64,000 nucleotides of DNA from Hydra vulgaris (taxonomy: Eukaryota; Cnidaria; Hydrozoa; Anthoathecata; Hydridae), in assembly GCF_038396675.1 (NCBI RefSeq), contig NC_088931.1, forward strand, positions 5,744,001 through 5,808,000. The letters run 5' to 3'. The notes beneath the pieces were generated by a model that saw only the letters and a list, made by a program, of their open reading frames with translations, searched no databases and was not told the origin of the DNA. The translations under genes were made by a program, and so were the position numbers. Numbering within the stretch: the stretch's first letter is position 1; each line of letters opens with the position of its first letter. Below are positions 1 to 11,989 of the stretch, piece by piece.

Positions 1-468
1 TTGTATAAAAGTAAAGTATAAATGAGTGATGACAAAACTGGGTACAAATAAAAGTATATAAAAATATTTTCAATTGAGAAAATTACTTTTTTTAGTTTTC
101 TTTTGAACATATTATAATTCCATTCATGAAAAAAATCAAAATTTTTTAAAATTATTTGGTTCCATAAAAAAGCTCCACGAAAAGAAATGCAAAATTTACC
201 AAAGTTTGTTTGAAATTTTGGTTGTTTAATAAAATTATCATTTCTTAAAGAATATTTATTTTTTTCTTTTAAAGAATATAAATCAAAAAAGGAAGCTGGA
301 GATATGTTGGTTTTACATTTAAACATAAAACAAAGAACATTATAAACATTTATTTGATATATATTAAAAACATTCATGTTAAATAAAAGTGGCCTTGAGT
401 GAGTAAAACGATTTTTGAAATTTATAAGACGTGCAGATATACTTGGTGGATAGCAATTAACTTTTCTT
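1..468 (-). CDS. C-terminal part of a non-LTR retrotransposon ORF, runs off the left edge
   Basis: Reading the minus strand from about 468 down to 1 gives an open frame of roughly 155 codons with no stop. It contains RFTHSRPLLFN and then FGKFCISFRGAFLWN followed by FKRKLKKVI. The pattern of an FGK..I.FRGA.LWN block followed by a basic FKR.LK stretch is the usual C-terminal end of reverse-transcriptase ORFs of jockey/CR1-type elements, just after the RT domain. The RT domain itself should lie upstream on this strand, but upstream of 468 there is only a poly-T stretch and AT-rich sequence, so this copy looks truncated or spliced from something else. No stop is seen before the window edge. Assignment to non-LTR elements is fairly secure; the clade is not. 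Confidence 0.55.
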
Positions 469-479
469 TATTTTTATTA

Positions 480-900
480 CCAAAGAATTATAGTTTAAAA
501 TAATTTTTTTTTTTTTTTTTTTTTTGGCGGGGACCAAACCAAGAAAAAAATTTGAAACGTTTATATATCGATGACATTAAAGTAGAAACTAGGTCTTATC
601 CAAAGAAAACATTTTAAAGAGATAAACTTTTAAAGATAAACTTTGTCAGATTATTTCACAAAAATATGCATATATATCTCATAAATACCTTTATGATTAT
701 TCTGAAAGTAAATTTAATCATCATTTTAAATAGAAAAATAAAAAAAAACAAGCTTTATTTGCTAAGGTTAACAATTCCCAAAGGAATGTTAAACTCTTAA
801 CGCAAATTAAATGTCACGTCTACCCTCATCAAAAAAACCAAAGTCTTATAACTGAAAGATTGTGTCTCTCACCTATACCGTGCAAGGTGATAAAGAAAAT
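480..900. other. AT-rich stretch, no gene seen
   Basis: Contains a T20-like run near 507-525 and scattered A/T homopolymers. I see no ORF, splice-bounded exon or repeat border that I can name. Confidence 0.5.
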
Positions 901-1330
901 TATTATAGATAAGATTATAAAACACTGTGCACAATCCTATATCAAAGTCTCAACATGGATTTGTGCATCACAAAGACAAACTTGATTAAAACCCGTAACA
1001 TTTTAGCGGAAGCAGTTTGCCGCAGAAACCTAATTAAAACATTTTTTTACCGACTTTGCCAAATCATTCAACACATTGTCACCCAACAGTTTTTTCATGA
1101 GAATTATGACTATGGTATTTGAGGCCAGCTAATTAACTGGATCACAGGTTGTCTAGCTAATAGACATCTGAGTGGATTAGGGTGACAAGTGACGTTCCTC
1201 AAGGATCAGTTCTTGTATCACTGCTATTGGTGTTCTTCATCAATGACTTACCAGACTGCGTTTACAATGCAGGATATGCAGTTTTTTTTGAATATATGGA
1301 TATACAGTAACATTATTAGAAAAAAGAACA
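900..1330 (+). pseudogene. Degenerate non-LTR reverse transcriptase fragment
   Basis: Across several frames the plus strand shows RT landmarks in the right order: SQHGF (near 950), DFAKSFNT (near 1060), and VPQGSVLVSLLLVFFINDL (1190-1250) followed by a weak AGYAVFFEY in the place of the FADD box. The VPQGSVLGPLLF.I.INDLP pattern is diagnostic of non-LTR RT fingers/palm. The catalytic aspartates are not preserved and frames shift repeatedly, so this is an old relic. It is on the opposite strand to the RT tail at the left edge and is probably a different insertion. Confidence 0.6.
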
Positions 1331-1379
1331 CAATCATTAACTTGAATAATTGTACATGCTTTTAAAAATTACGCATTTT

Positions 1380-1437
1380 TAAAGGGGCGCCTAATATCTA
1401 CTATGCCCCAGGCGTCATAAAAGCTGTCGGCGGCCCT
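1380..1437. mobile_element. Truncated end of a CAGGGCCGCCG-type hAT MITE
   Basis: The segment ends in GTCGGCGGCCCTG, matching the right end of the complete MITE at 32332-32519 (TTGGCGGCCCTG), and is preceded by GCCCCAGGCGTC, like CCCAGGCGGCGTG there. The opposite end is not visible, so only a fragment remains. Confidence 0.45.
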
Positions 1438-1969
1438 GCAGTCACCATATTACGTTCAAAGTTGTTAAAAATTAATCGCAGCAAACTTTTTTTTAAATAT
1501 CAATCTTTTTTTGTCATTTGATTTCTTTAAAAAGATTTGACTATCTTTAAAAACTGTACATCATGAACAAAACCAACTTAAAATAGTTAAAAAATCTGTG
1601 CCTATCTTCGGGGTTTAAAAATGTAAACTAAAATTACATTTAATATTCAGAGAAAAACAAAAAATCTATATAGACACATGCGCACTATAAATATCTGCAA
1701 GGGATTAAGGTTTAATGCTGGGCAATATCGCTTATCTGGCCAGAGCCGGTGTCAAAACTCGGATCTTTTGGTTGGTTTTTATAACTATTATTGTTTTGTC
1801 CTTTTTATGACTGCATTGAAAAAATAAATCAGTTTAAGAATACGAAATGATAAAACTCGTACATACTAATTAATTGGACACAATTTATATTTTCTTTATG
1901 GATATGCATGTTACGAATATTTCGTTATGATTATGTGAATATAAAATTTATAAAATTAGTACAATAAAG
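1438..1969. other. Intergenic, no gene seen
   Basis: AT-rich sequence 3' of the MFS transporter gene (which reads leftward and stops at 1970). It probably holds that gene's 3' UTR. I see no other coding signal. Confidence 0.4.
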
Positions 1970-3478
1970 TTAAGCGCCTAAAAAATCTTTTTCGTTTTGT
2001 TGAATTAGTTTTTTAATTCTGTTTAGTGCGAAGGAAAGACAGGCTATAACTAGTAAACAAATTGTCACAGCTACTATTCCATAAGTTTGGCGTTTTTCTA
2101 GCACAAAGCTCATCGCAATAGGTCCTCCAATCATAGCTATACGTGTTGCTGATGAAAAAAAACCCTGAATTATGCCTTGATTTTCAGCTGGAAACATTTT
2201 CATAGTAAGACTTTTTGTTGAAACAAGGTTGAAAGGCAGGGTTATAAACATTAAAGAACACACAACAAAAAAAATGGCAATTCTTAAATTATATTTCTGA
2301 GTAACGCTTTCTAATATAACCAATGCTACTGATATAGAAGTTAAAACTAATGCGAACAACATTAGGTAATACTCCTGTATAACTATTTTCTTTGACAGAA
2401 ATATAATTATAAGAAAAACTATCAAAATTATACAGCTACCGCCAACGTATACAAAACTTGCTGATGATGGGCTCCAGTTATAATTAAACTCGGTAATGTA
2501 AGGTAAAAGGAGTTCAAATTGAGTTTGAATCATCCAAAGAACTAAATCAGCAAAAAATATAATGAAAAACTCAAATGAAAATATAGCTTTATAAGTTTGA
2601 AGCCAATATTTATACAAAAGTTTTGGTCTTTGAAATTCTTTCTCTTTTGTTTTGACATCATCTGGTGATTTGTCTTGGAAGTTATCTGATAATAGGTGGC
2701 TTGATGAAGTAGTTTCACTTCCAATTTCATCAAAATTATCGTTATAGATGAAACTTTCAAGCTTGACTGACGTTTGGGTCTCAGCATTTAATTTCTTCGT
2801 ATCAATATTTGTAAATTTAGAACTTTCTTCGATTTCTTTTCTAATGTTATAAACGCAGCAAAGTGTCATAAGCTCATTTATAAACCAGACACATGCCATA
2901 GCTATTCCTGGTAGGGTAGTTTTATCCAAAACCCAGCCATTTACTTTAAAGTTCTCTTTTTCAATAACTAAGTTGAGCGAAGGTCCAATCATCAAGCCAA
3001 AAACACGACCTATTTCAAGAAGAGAAAGAATTGTCAATCTAGTATTTGGTGGATATATTTGAGTCAGTTCTCCAGAGACGCATGAAATGAAACCGTCACC
3101 CATTCCACTTATAAACCTGCCAACAAGCGGAAACCATATAGAAAAATGCAAAGCATACAACACATTTCCAATTATCTGAAACAAGTTCAACACAAGAAGA
3201 AGTTCTTTAATTCGTTTTGTTTTATCATATAAGTATCCAAACAAAGGTAATGATATAATTGCACCAACTGGGTACAAAGAAACAACCAAACCCATAAAAA
3301 TATTGTTAGCATTAAATCTTTTCATGTAGAGAAGCGCTGTAGGTAAAATAACGGAATATTCTACTCCAGAGATAAACATCCGAAAAAACAGCATCCCAAT
3401 AAAAAGTTTTTTTTTTATTTTGAAATATTTTTCTAACGCCGATTCCTTTTCATTATAAAATAAGTTATTTGTACTCAT
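1970..3478 (-). CDS. MFS transporter, MFSD8 (CLN7)-like
   Basis: 502 residues from an ATG at 3478, uninterrupted. After a short charged N terminus come about six hydrophobic segments (residues ~25-205), a long hydrophilic loop (~213-300) rich in S, K and D, and about six more hydrophobic segments (~300-490). This is the 12-TM major-facilitator layout. GYLYDKTKRIK at ~81-91 fits MFS motif A (G-x-L-x-D-x-x-x-R) in the loop between TM2 and TM3, and GRFISGMGDG at ~120-129 fits the TM4 arginine motif. Overall flow resembles the MFSD8/CLN7 lysosomal family, whose members also have a long central loop. The substrate cannot be read from sequence. No introns are visible, which is notable for a metazoan member. 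The gene has no operon-like neighbour. MFS fold is secure; the MFSD8 assignment is an inference. Confidence 0.8.
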   Translation of the reverse strand: MSTNNLFYNEKESALEKYFKIKKKLFIGMLFFRMFISGVEYSVILPTALLYMKRFNANNIFMGLVVSLYPVGAIISLPLFGYLYDKTKRIKELLLVLNLFQIIGNVLYALHFSIWFPLVGRFISGMGDGFISCVSGELTQIYPPNTRLTILSLLEIGRVFGLMIGPSLNLVIEKENFKVNGWVLDKTTLPGIAMACVWFINELMTLCCVYNIRKEIEESSKFTNIDTKKLNAETQTSVKLESFIYNDNFDEIGSETTSSSHLLSDNFQDKSPDDVKTKEKEFQRPKLLYKYWLQTYKAIFSFEFFIIFFADLVLWMIQTQFELLLPYITEFNYNWSPSSASFVYVGGSCIILIVFLIIIFLSKKIVIQEYYLMLFALVLTSISVALVILESVTQKYNLRIAIFFVVCSLMFITLPFNLVSTKSLTMKMFPAENQGIIQGFFSSATRIAMIGGPIAMSFVLEKRQTYGIVAVTICLLVIACLSFALNRIKKLIQQNEKDFLGA

Positions 3479-4716
3479 TATGAAATGATGTTTTTAATAT
3501 TTTTTAATTTGATTTTATTTTGTTGCGTTTTAAGGTAATATCATTTTAAATTGTAAATCAATCGTAAATATTTTTCAATTGTAATGATTTTTTTAAAGGG
3601 TTTTAAAACTATTGTTTGCAAGCAATTAATTTGCTTTTTTTGAATTTACAAAGTTTAAAGAGATTTTTTGTAGGCTTTGTTCAAACAAACAAACGATTAT
3701 GCTAACCCTTAACAACCAAATTTCAATACCTTGTTTTTTTAATCTGTTTTCTAGGTTAATATATTAAATATACTTTTTTTTTTAAATAACAAATAATTGG
3801 TGTTTAGTTGTATCCAAGCAACAATGTTGTGTAATACAAATTTATTCACTATTTATTCATTTTCTATTATTATATTTAACACTATTATTATGTACTCTAA
3901 AATAAATTATTATCGAGCAGTTTAACTTATCAGATACCTATTGAGAATTCGAGTTAGGAGAGGACATCACAAACTATATTTAAAAAAACACATTGTTTCG
4001 ACAAATGTGAGTTCTTCACAAAAAATTTATTTGAACTTCTTTACTAATCAAACTATTTTATTTTTACTTTTATAGCTTCTATTTTGTTAAAAATTTTTTA
4101 AGTTGCTTCTTCAGTTTCAACAGCTAATTAGCTAAGTACATTGCTAAATAGTATAGCAATAGGTAAATAGCTTAGCATACAAACAGTCTTAAGCCATTGT
4201 TGTCTTTAGATACGTTTTAATTCTTTTTAATGCACTGAAAGATCTTTCCGTAGTTGCCATGCTATTGGTTTGCCATGCTATTGGGTTGCTATTAGTTGCC
4301 AAATTATTAATTTAGTGAATGACTTAAATTATAGGATGTAAAACAAAAATTTATATGGTTATTTATCATACATTTGAATACATTAATTTCAAATAGCAAT
4401 TTAAGTGTTTTAAAAAGGGAATTAAACATTTTTTTTTTAATTCTTTTCATTCGTTTTGATTAAACCTTGTTCCATTTTATAAAAAATTTGCTTTTAACAA
4501 AACGTTATCAAAATTATTACGATATAGGATAAAAAAAAAAAATTCAAACTATTTTTTTAGATACTCGCTTAAAACTTTTTATTTTGGAAATTTTAAGACC
4601 TTGCAGTTTATGAGCAAAAATGTTATTAAATAAATATTTTAAATAATCATTTAAATAATAAAATAAATTTTAGACATGTTTATAAACAAAAATGGTTTGC
4701 ATCATTGAAAAAAATA

Positions 4717-4824
4717 TTTTGTTCTCTCAATCTTATGTTCTTTTGTTCTCTCAATCTTATGTTCTTTTGTTCTCTCAATCTTATGTTCTTTTGTTCTCTT
4801 AATCTTATGTTCTTTTGTACTCTC
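4717..4824. repeat. 24-bp minisatellite, about 4.5 copies
   Basis: A unit beginning TTTTGTTCTCTCAATCTTAT repeats head to tail with single-base variants (CTCTTAATC in copy 4, GTACTCTC in the last partial copy). Confidence 0.85.
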
Positions 4825-6499
4825 ATTAAAAGTTGTTTTTATATTATCATGATTTTATTTTGACTCAAATGCAAGTTGTCTAGTTACAAAAAGACTTTTT
4901 TTTACAACATTAGGAATTGAAGAATTAACTATTAAGAAGTATTGCAACTGCAATAATGAGTTTTGATTTTTCAGCGACAAAAACGTGTTTCCATCAGTTT
5001 CTTTCATTTATTCCATGTATATCATTTTTATGTCTATTATTCTATTATTGTTGTCTGAATGTCAAATAACTTCATGATGATAGTTAAGATTGGATTGCAT
5101 GCACTGATAGAAAGCAGTTTTTTGTATTTATAAAAAATTGTTGAGCTATTCACCAGCTTTTCTCAAAGGTTTCAATCCCGTAAAAAAAATTAAATGCCCC
5201 CAGACGAAAAGTTGGCTATTTGTTAGTAATTCAGATCTTTATTAGAGAATTTTTTAAAGCATATATTTATTTAAATTATTACAAGGCGACGTTTCGAAAA
5301 AATAATTTTAAAAGCCAATTCTATCAATTCAAATCTCTTGTTGTTTGTAAAGATCAGAAGAGAGAGAGTTTAAATTAAAAAAATATACTCAAAGCTTTTA
5401 ACATTTTTGTTATTTCTGTGAGAAACATTTTTGATAAAATCTTGAAGTGAACCATTTCGACATCCGGCAGATTCGCATACACACTATGGTTTTTAAAAGG
5501 TACGTTTATATTTGCCTCTTGTGCAGACTACACTTAAACTGCTATTCTTGTGTGATGTTTTCAAGTTTCGGAAAAATACTTTTAACAGAATCTCTTTTTT
5601 CAACTTGAAACACGGCAAGCAGATTTTATTTTCTTCCAATAGTTTGAAATGAAGTGAGTTGTCATGCTCAAGTACCCGTAATGAAAGTATAACTCATCTC
5701 CACGACAGATAAAATCTGTTTTAACCTTTTTTTTTAATTCTAGATCGTTTACAATTAAATTTGGAACCGTAGGCTGTTACGGTAAAAAGTCTCCACAACT
5801 ATTTTACCGCAACAAGAATCTTTTTAAACTATTTTGCGTTGTAAAGTTTACCATTTAATGATTTTTGTTGATATGGTTGATTTTAGTTGTTCACTAAAGA
5901 AAAATAAAAATAATTTAATTATGTAATGTGATTTTAGATAAAACTGGTGACTCTAAAAAAATATGTTATTAAAACTAAGCATTTTAGTTCAGCAGAGAAA
6001 TAGTTTGAGCCAAAGTTTTGGCCTAACCCTAAAAAGTTGAACGAAACCAAAATAAAATTTTTAATTTTTGCTATCGCCAAAATACTGGGTTAAACAGAAA
6101 CTAAAGCCAAAAGTTTTATTTACTAATATTATGTATTTCTTCTTTATTTTTTAACAAAAATCACAAAATAGGTGTTTGAAAGTCTTTAAAAAGTCAAAAT
6201 TAGGTTACTAATAAAATCCATATATACGGAGACTATTAAATAATCGAAAAAATTGGATTTTAATCTTGAATGATTCTTAACTTTATGACTGTTATTTATA
6301 ACTATGGTAATACTTAACAATTAATAAAAAATCGATGGAGAGATCAAACTCGAGGCATAGGAACTCAAAAAACAACTCGAGACAAAGGAACTCAAAAAAC
6401 AAACTTATAATTTGTTGGAGACATTAAGCTTTAGATTTTCTCAACATAAAGTTAGTTGAATATTTTTGGTGCTTTTTATTCATGGCTCAAAGAGTAGAA

Positions 6500-6618
6500 A
6501 TTCTTAGCATTCACAACGCGGATTATAAATTCTTAGCATTCACAACGCGGATTATAAATTCTTAGCATTCACAACGCGGATTATAAATTCTTAGCATTCA
6601 AAACGCGGATTATAAATC
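6500..6618. repeat. 29-bp minisatellite, 4 copies
   Basis: Unit starts ATTCTTAGCATTCACAACGC and ends GGATTATAA; four nearly identical head-to-tail copies, the last with one substitution (TTCAAAACGC). No spacers between units, so it is not CRISPR-like. Confidence 0.85.
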
Positions 6619-6884
6619 TTTTACTTTTGAATTAAAAAAATCAGCTGAAATAACTGCTTTAAACAGAGTACGCGATCTTTTAATTTTGGTCCGCAGTCTG
6701 TAAATTTCAGGAATAAAGCCTTACGTCAGTTTTTATGAAATTATTTTGGAGAGGAAAATGTATACAAACGATAAAGTAACTATCTAGTACCACATTATTT
6801 TTATTTTTTCTAAGAGAATACATTTTAAACACTTTTGTAGAATTTCAACAATTAAGTTTAATCATAATTATATGAAGTTCACAC

Positions 6885-7040
6885 CAATACTAATAGATTA
6901 CATTCATTCAATACTAGTAGATTACATTCATAATACCAATACTAGTAGATTACATTCATAAATTCCTTACTACATTCAATACTAGTAGATTACATTCATA
7001 ATACCAATACTAGTAGATTACATTCATAAATTCCTTTAAG
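6885..7040. repeat. Compound minisatellite with ACTAGTAGATTACATTCAT core
   Basis: The core ACTAGTAGATTACATTCAT recurs about five times, arranged as a higher-order pair (core-AATACC-core-AAATTCCT) that is itself duplicated. Confidence 0.75.
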
Positions 7041-7149
7041 TTTACTTTAATTTACTATTAACTTCTATAGAAGTTAAAAAATGTAAAGAAGTTTAACCCT
7101 CTCCTTTTCCTCCTATTTTTTATTTCTTCGTAAATTTAAAGAATCGAAT

Positions 7150-7225
7150 AAGCAGCTCACAAGGCTTAGTGCTAACGTCTAACTTGCTTAGTGGTAACGT
7201 CTAACTCGCCTAGTGCTAACGTCTC
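7150..7225. repeat. About 21-bp tandem repeat, 3 copies
   Basis: GCTAACGTCTAACTTGC-type units (CTTAGTGCTAACGTCTAAC) repeat three times with small variants. It lies about 150 bp from the possible end of the neighbouring hAT relic. Confidence 0.6.
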
Positions 7226-7635
7226 GCTAAAGCATAAAGACCAAAAATAAAGTTAATTAAAAAACCAATTGTTTTAAATTTATTTCAACAGCAATTTTGT
7301 AGATTTTTCCTATATTTGAATTTATTGAATCAAATGAATTAGAATTAGTTGACACAGAGACTTTGTGGTGCCCAGGGTTAATTTTCGGTCAGTGCCCCAA
7401 ACTTTGGATTCCTAGGTATATTGATTTAAACATGAACCTCACTGTTTATGGTCTTTATGTCCACTATCGGCTTACAATTTAATGAAAACAATAAATATTT
7501 TTGTATTGACTATCGTTGTACATAAACACTCTACATTTGAACTTGGTTATATATGACAAAACGAAAACACTGATACAATTTAAAATTAATGGAATTATAT
7601 ATTTCATCAATAAAATGTTAGTTATGAAGACTGAA

Positions 7636-10476
7636 TCATACTAATTTGACTTTGCGGGCTTTCTTCATTGCAAAACTAGAGATGACATTTTCGTACGATA
7701 AAGTCTCGGCAAGTTCGTTTTCAATTGAATTCACCATAAGGTTAGTAAGGCGTTCTTCAGTCATTGTTGATTGTAATATGGATTTGATGAGAGCAAGCTT
7801 ACTTAAAGAGCGCTCTCCTTCAACCACTGAAACCGGGATTGTATTAAAAATGCGAAGCAAAATACAGATTGATGGAAATATTGACTGAAGACCTTTCTGG
7901 TAGATTCTGTTGAGCAACTTGATAGAAGAAAGAGATTCTATTTGTCCCAAAGTATTTGATCGCTTCAGAACATCTATGCGACGGATTTCTTCAATCAACT
8001 CCTCTTCTTTTACATCATTTAGTAGAGATTTGCTAGGACTTTGCATTTTTCTTTCTGACTAAGTTTTTCTTCATCACCAGAAGGAAACGGAAAACACCAT
8101 ATAAATGAAAATATATCCGTCGTCTTTTGCGCTATATCGATTCTGTATCTTATCTGATGGAGCAGCGTGTCAAGAGCAACATTAAATACCATGACCTCAA
8201 AACTCTTTGATTCGTCTTCGTGGAAGTGGACTGTTTTCATTGACTTGCCGTGAAGTGTTTTCCTTTTCCTTGTCCTTTTCTTAACAAAATTATTTTAAAA
8301 TCCAAACGAAGCTAACCCAGATGGAACCAGATTCGCTTCTTGGAGGATTTGGGGCCAAGAAAAACGTAGTTAGTCAAGATCATCGATTAGAGTCTTTAAA
8401 AATTTTGTCTTGTCATCCAAAGAAATGTTTTTGGATTGAAGAAGGAGGCAGACATCGTTGACACATAGGAGAGCCTTGAACCAGAAAGAAGTCAAGGCAA
8501 TGAATTCAAATGATTGAATCCACTTTTTGAGTTTCTTAACTAAAGTCAATTGATGGTCATCTAAATCAAGTTCTTCAAGAAGTTTCAAGGACTTCAGTAC
8601 TTCTTTTGGTTGTTTCGACAATGGCCGGACAGCCTCTATGCGCGCACTCCATCTTGTTTGGGACATTTGGTGAAGGGACTGGGCTACTACAAAAAAGGTT
8701 ATATAACGATTGGATGTTGCCAAAATAGTTCTTGACTAAAGTAGAGGATTCTGCAGAATGAACACCAGCTATATTGAGGCTATGCGCACTGCAAGACATG
8801 AACAAAGCTTGGGGATCTTTCTCGAGAATGATGGCCTGCACACCTTTGTATATACCGGGCATATTAGCCCCGTTATTATAGTCCTGGTCCCTGCAGTTCT
8901 TTAAATCAATGCGACTTTGATCCAAAACGTCTATAATTAGCTTCGCAATGTCAGAACCCTCTCCAGAACTCCTCTCCTCTCCTTCTCCAGATTTTCTACC
9001 TTCAGAAATCGTTCTTTTTCGAAAAGAACGAAAGTGGTTTGTTCCGTATGAGACACGTCCGGAGTTCTGTCAACAATAATGGAAAAATAAATGGCTGTGT
9101 GGACCTCTTCGATAATAGCAGCAAAAACAGTTTCACCGCATGTCATAATGAACTCATTTTGAGTTCTCCAGCTCAAATAATGCGTTTGCATTCTTGTACC
9201 TTGTTTTTAGTGTCGAGAAACTTTTTCTAGATGGAACTGAATTGTCTTATTGTGTTTCCCCAACAGCTCAAGAGTGGCTAAAAAATTACCATTATCATAC
9301 TCGTCTAGCATGTTTGATGAACCTACACAAATATGAACATAATATTGAATAAAGTTTACATCTAGATTAGTATTCCAAGCAACATTAAAATCATTTTATA
9401 AACATAAACTTCACATAATACACCTCGAAAACTTAGATTTCTTGAAGCTAAATGGAGAGTGACGTCGAGGTCGCAGCGTAAAATTTCATTCCACTTAGAT
9501 GCCTCATTTTTTATTGACTTTTCAAGTTCTGAATCGATTCCTAGTTTTTCAAGGCTTTAAAGGCTGATTTCCAGACGATGTAGTGATTTCTGTGTTGAGC
9601 ATTACACTTTTAATCTTTTCTCCCAGCTTTCACCAATTATCTTTTATTCCGCCATTCCACATCAAGAGCAATGATTGAAATCCAAGGCCAAAATTATGCT
9701 TTTATCCAAAAATAGAGCAGGGAAAACAAAAAAAATCTTTTGCAGTTCCATTCCAGATAAGCTAGTCTCTGCTAATCTTTTCTCCACTGAGAGAAGTTTC
9801 GTATAAAAACGGAGGTAGGCACTTTTTTGTTTGTAGAATCCCAAGGAAAAAGTGGCGGATTTTGAGGTGGTCCATTTAGTATGACTAGATCGCGTTCGAC
9901 TTTGGATAAAACCCTCTTCCACAAAGCGGGGTCGTTTCTAACTACTTGATTACCTATTTGAATCGCCTCTTGATTCTCAATTTAAAAAAGCATTTGAGAA
10001 TTGTGGGATGTTTTTAATATCTGCAGATATTAAATGATATGTTTTTAGAATCTGCATATAAAAACAATGCCTACCAAACTCACCTCATTATCATCTTCTT
10101 CTTCAGAGACCGTTAAAATCCTTGAAAGGGAAGATGGTTTTCTTGGACTCAAGGGTTGATCAATGCTGTTGGTAGCATGGTCTGTCAAAAAAAGAATTGT
10201 TTTTATAGTTTTATTAATAGTTGTTAATAGTTTTATTAATAATATTATTTATAGTTGAATTAAATTATGAATATAAGATTGTGAATAAAAAAATAAAGCT
10301 GTCAGCCTATACCTGGACTATTTGGTCGGACGTAGAGTTATTAGATGGCTTTTTTTTTTAACTTTATCGAAGCCACACTCTTCCAGTGTGCGTTTGTTCT
10401 TATATTCTTTTACAACTTTTTCTACAGCTTTTTTTCTGCCTTGGAACCCTGATTCATGCTTTCGAAAACTGGACAT
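7636..10476 (-). pseudogene. Broken ZMYM1-like hAT transposase with introns
   Basis: Read leftward. First exon starts at ATG 10476 (MSSFRKHESGFQGRKKAV) and ends at a CAG|GTATAG donor near 10313; its A-run near 10350 carries a frameshift. A second exon near 10180-10085 (TNSIDQPLSPRKPSS) ends GAG|GTGAGT. Then comes the conserved ERDLVILNGPPQNPPLFP.. PWD block (~9910-9800), TPDVSHTEQTTFVLFE (9100-9030; the Asp of the first catalytic motif), DYNNGANMPGIYKGVQA (8880-8820; second motif), SAHSLNIAGV, and the C-terminal hAT dimerisation domain (7636-8046) with EGERSLSKLALIKSILQSTM. Frames switch at least five times (near 9780, 8930, 8720, 8240 and 8030), so no functional protein is made. Known role of the family: cut-and-paste DNA transposition. 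Family call is firm; exact ends of the element are not found. Confidence 0.85.
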
Positions 10477-10479
10477 GAC

Positions 10480-11880
10480 GTTTTCACTCTAAGATGAGTG
10501 TTGCGTATTTTTAAATAAAATAAAAAAGTTTTTCATTCGAAATAGAAATGAGTTTTTTATATAGAATTTCATTCTCAAAGGAATTTAAAAAAAAAAGAAT
10601 TAAATCCAATTTCACAATATCAGATTAATTGAAATAAATGTATTGAGAAAGAATATTTGAAAAGTGTTGGAATGAGACCAACTTAACTGATTTATGCTAT
10701 TATGTAACATAACATTGATGGTGTTTTTAAACAAGCCTATTAAACAAGCCCGGATATGCGTCACGTAATTAGAATTTTAACTACATTTAAATTGGAGCCA
10801 TTGCAATCAGACACGCAAAAAAAATAGAAATTGTGAAATTTCCATTTAACTAAATTAAACTAAATTGCAGTTTCCTTTCATGTTTCAATTCTAAAAATCT
10901 TACAAAATATCTTACAAAAAAAAAATCTTATATTTTGTTTTTACTTACTTACTTAAAATTATGCCAATAATCTTCCTTTTTTTGCCTCTCTTGACAATTA
11001 TTACCATTGTTAAATGGTAAACAATCACAAAATATTACAAGCCCGTACTGCAGGTGGGGTTGGTGGGTGCGATCAACGCCGCTTTTTGTACCAATTACTC
11101 TTTGTTTCGCATAAATTTTGCAATAAAAATCGAGCAATAAATTTACTTGTTACTTTAAACTACCTCGTTTTAAAATTATGATTATCCGATTATGAACAAA
11201 GTAATACAGCTAAGAAGTTATACCTGGTAATTTCTAGTAATTTAAAGTAGTACTAAACTCATTCGCACAATCACAGGCAGGAATATCTAAAATGATTCAG
11301 CTGAAACAAGTTATACATTATCGATTTAAAAAAAAATGTATTCAGTCTGCAATAAAAATATCTTTACTTTATTATTTTTTTTCAAATTTGCCAAATTTGC
11401 AAGTTTCACAAATTTACAATAAATACATACTACATATATAAATTTAGGCCGGAGTAAAAGAAGACATAAACTGGCTTATCACCGAGCCCCGTTTGCATAC
11501 TGTCTGTGTTTATATAAAAGCAAATAAATACAAAACCCGTTTTAAAATACATATAAATTTTGCAAAATGCTAAAAATGTCTTTAAAAGAACGCGAAACTA
11601 TAGTGTCTTTCTACTGATTTAAAATTAAAGTAATACAGACATGCATATATTTTAATGCATACACATTTTATATATTAACGTTTAATAAAATATATTAATT
11701 TAGTGATAATAACAACGTTTTTTTTTTTGTTTTCTTTAATTAAATTTAGAATAATAAATATTTGAAGTGTGTTGTAATAACTCTAATTATATTAAGAGTC
11801 TTTTAGATTCTGTTTTAAATTTCTAAAAGGTGTAGTGCTCATTATGATTATTAAAATTTTTAATAAAATCTTGTATTGAG
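10480..11880. other. Intergenic, no gene seen
   Basis: AT-rich. A short ORF at 10949-11137 on the minus strand has no recognisable features and I do not support it as a gene. Some of this is probably the untranslated 5' flank of the hAT element to the left. Confidence 0.45.
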
Positions 11881-11956
11881 GGTTGCATGTGCCCTATTTG
11901 TCAGTGTGCTTAGATAAAATGTACCCAGTGCCCCACCCTCCTCTGGGCGGCTCTGA
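11880..11956. mobile_element. Fragment of the CAGGGCCGCC-type hAT MITE, reverse orientation
   Basis: The complement of 11926-11955 reads CAGAGCCGCCCAGAG then GGGGCACTG, which parallels the left end of the complete MITE at 32332 (CAGGGCCGCCGAGAG.. AGGCACTG). The far end is not visible. Confidence 0.35.
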
Positions 11957-11989
11957 CTATTTTTCTTTAAAGACTATTCCATATTTTTC

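Larger units (their letters stand above)
3479..7600. other. 4.1-kb intergenic region with minisatellites, no gene seen
   Basis: AT-rich upstream flank of the MFS gene. I find no ORF of note on either strand. It holds four separate short tandem arrays, listed individually (4717-4824, 6500-6618, 6885-7040, 7150-7225). The promoter of the MFS gene should lie just right of 3478 but no element can be pinpointed. Confidence 0.5.

Noticed and set aside
6500-6618. CRISPR-like direct repeats
   Set aside because: Units are contiguous without spacers in a eukaryotic genome; this is a minisatellite.
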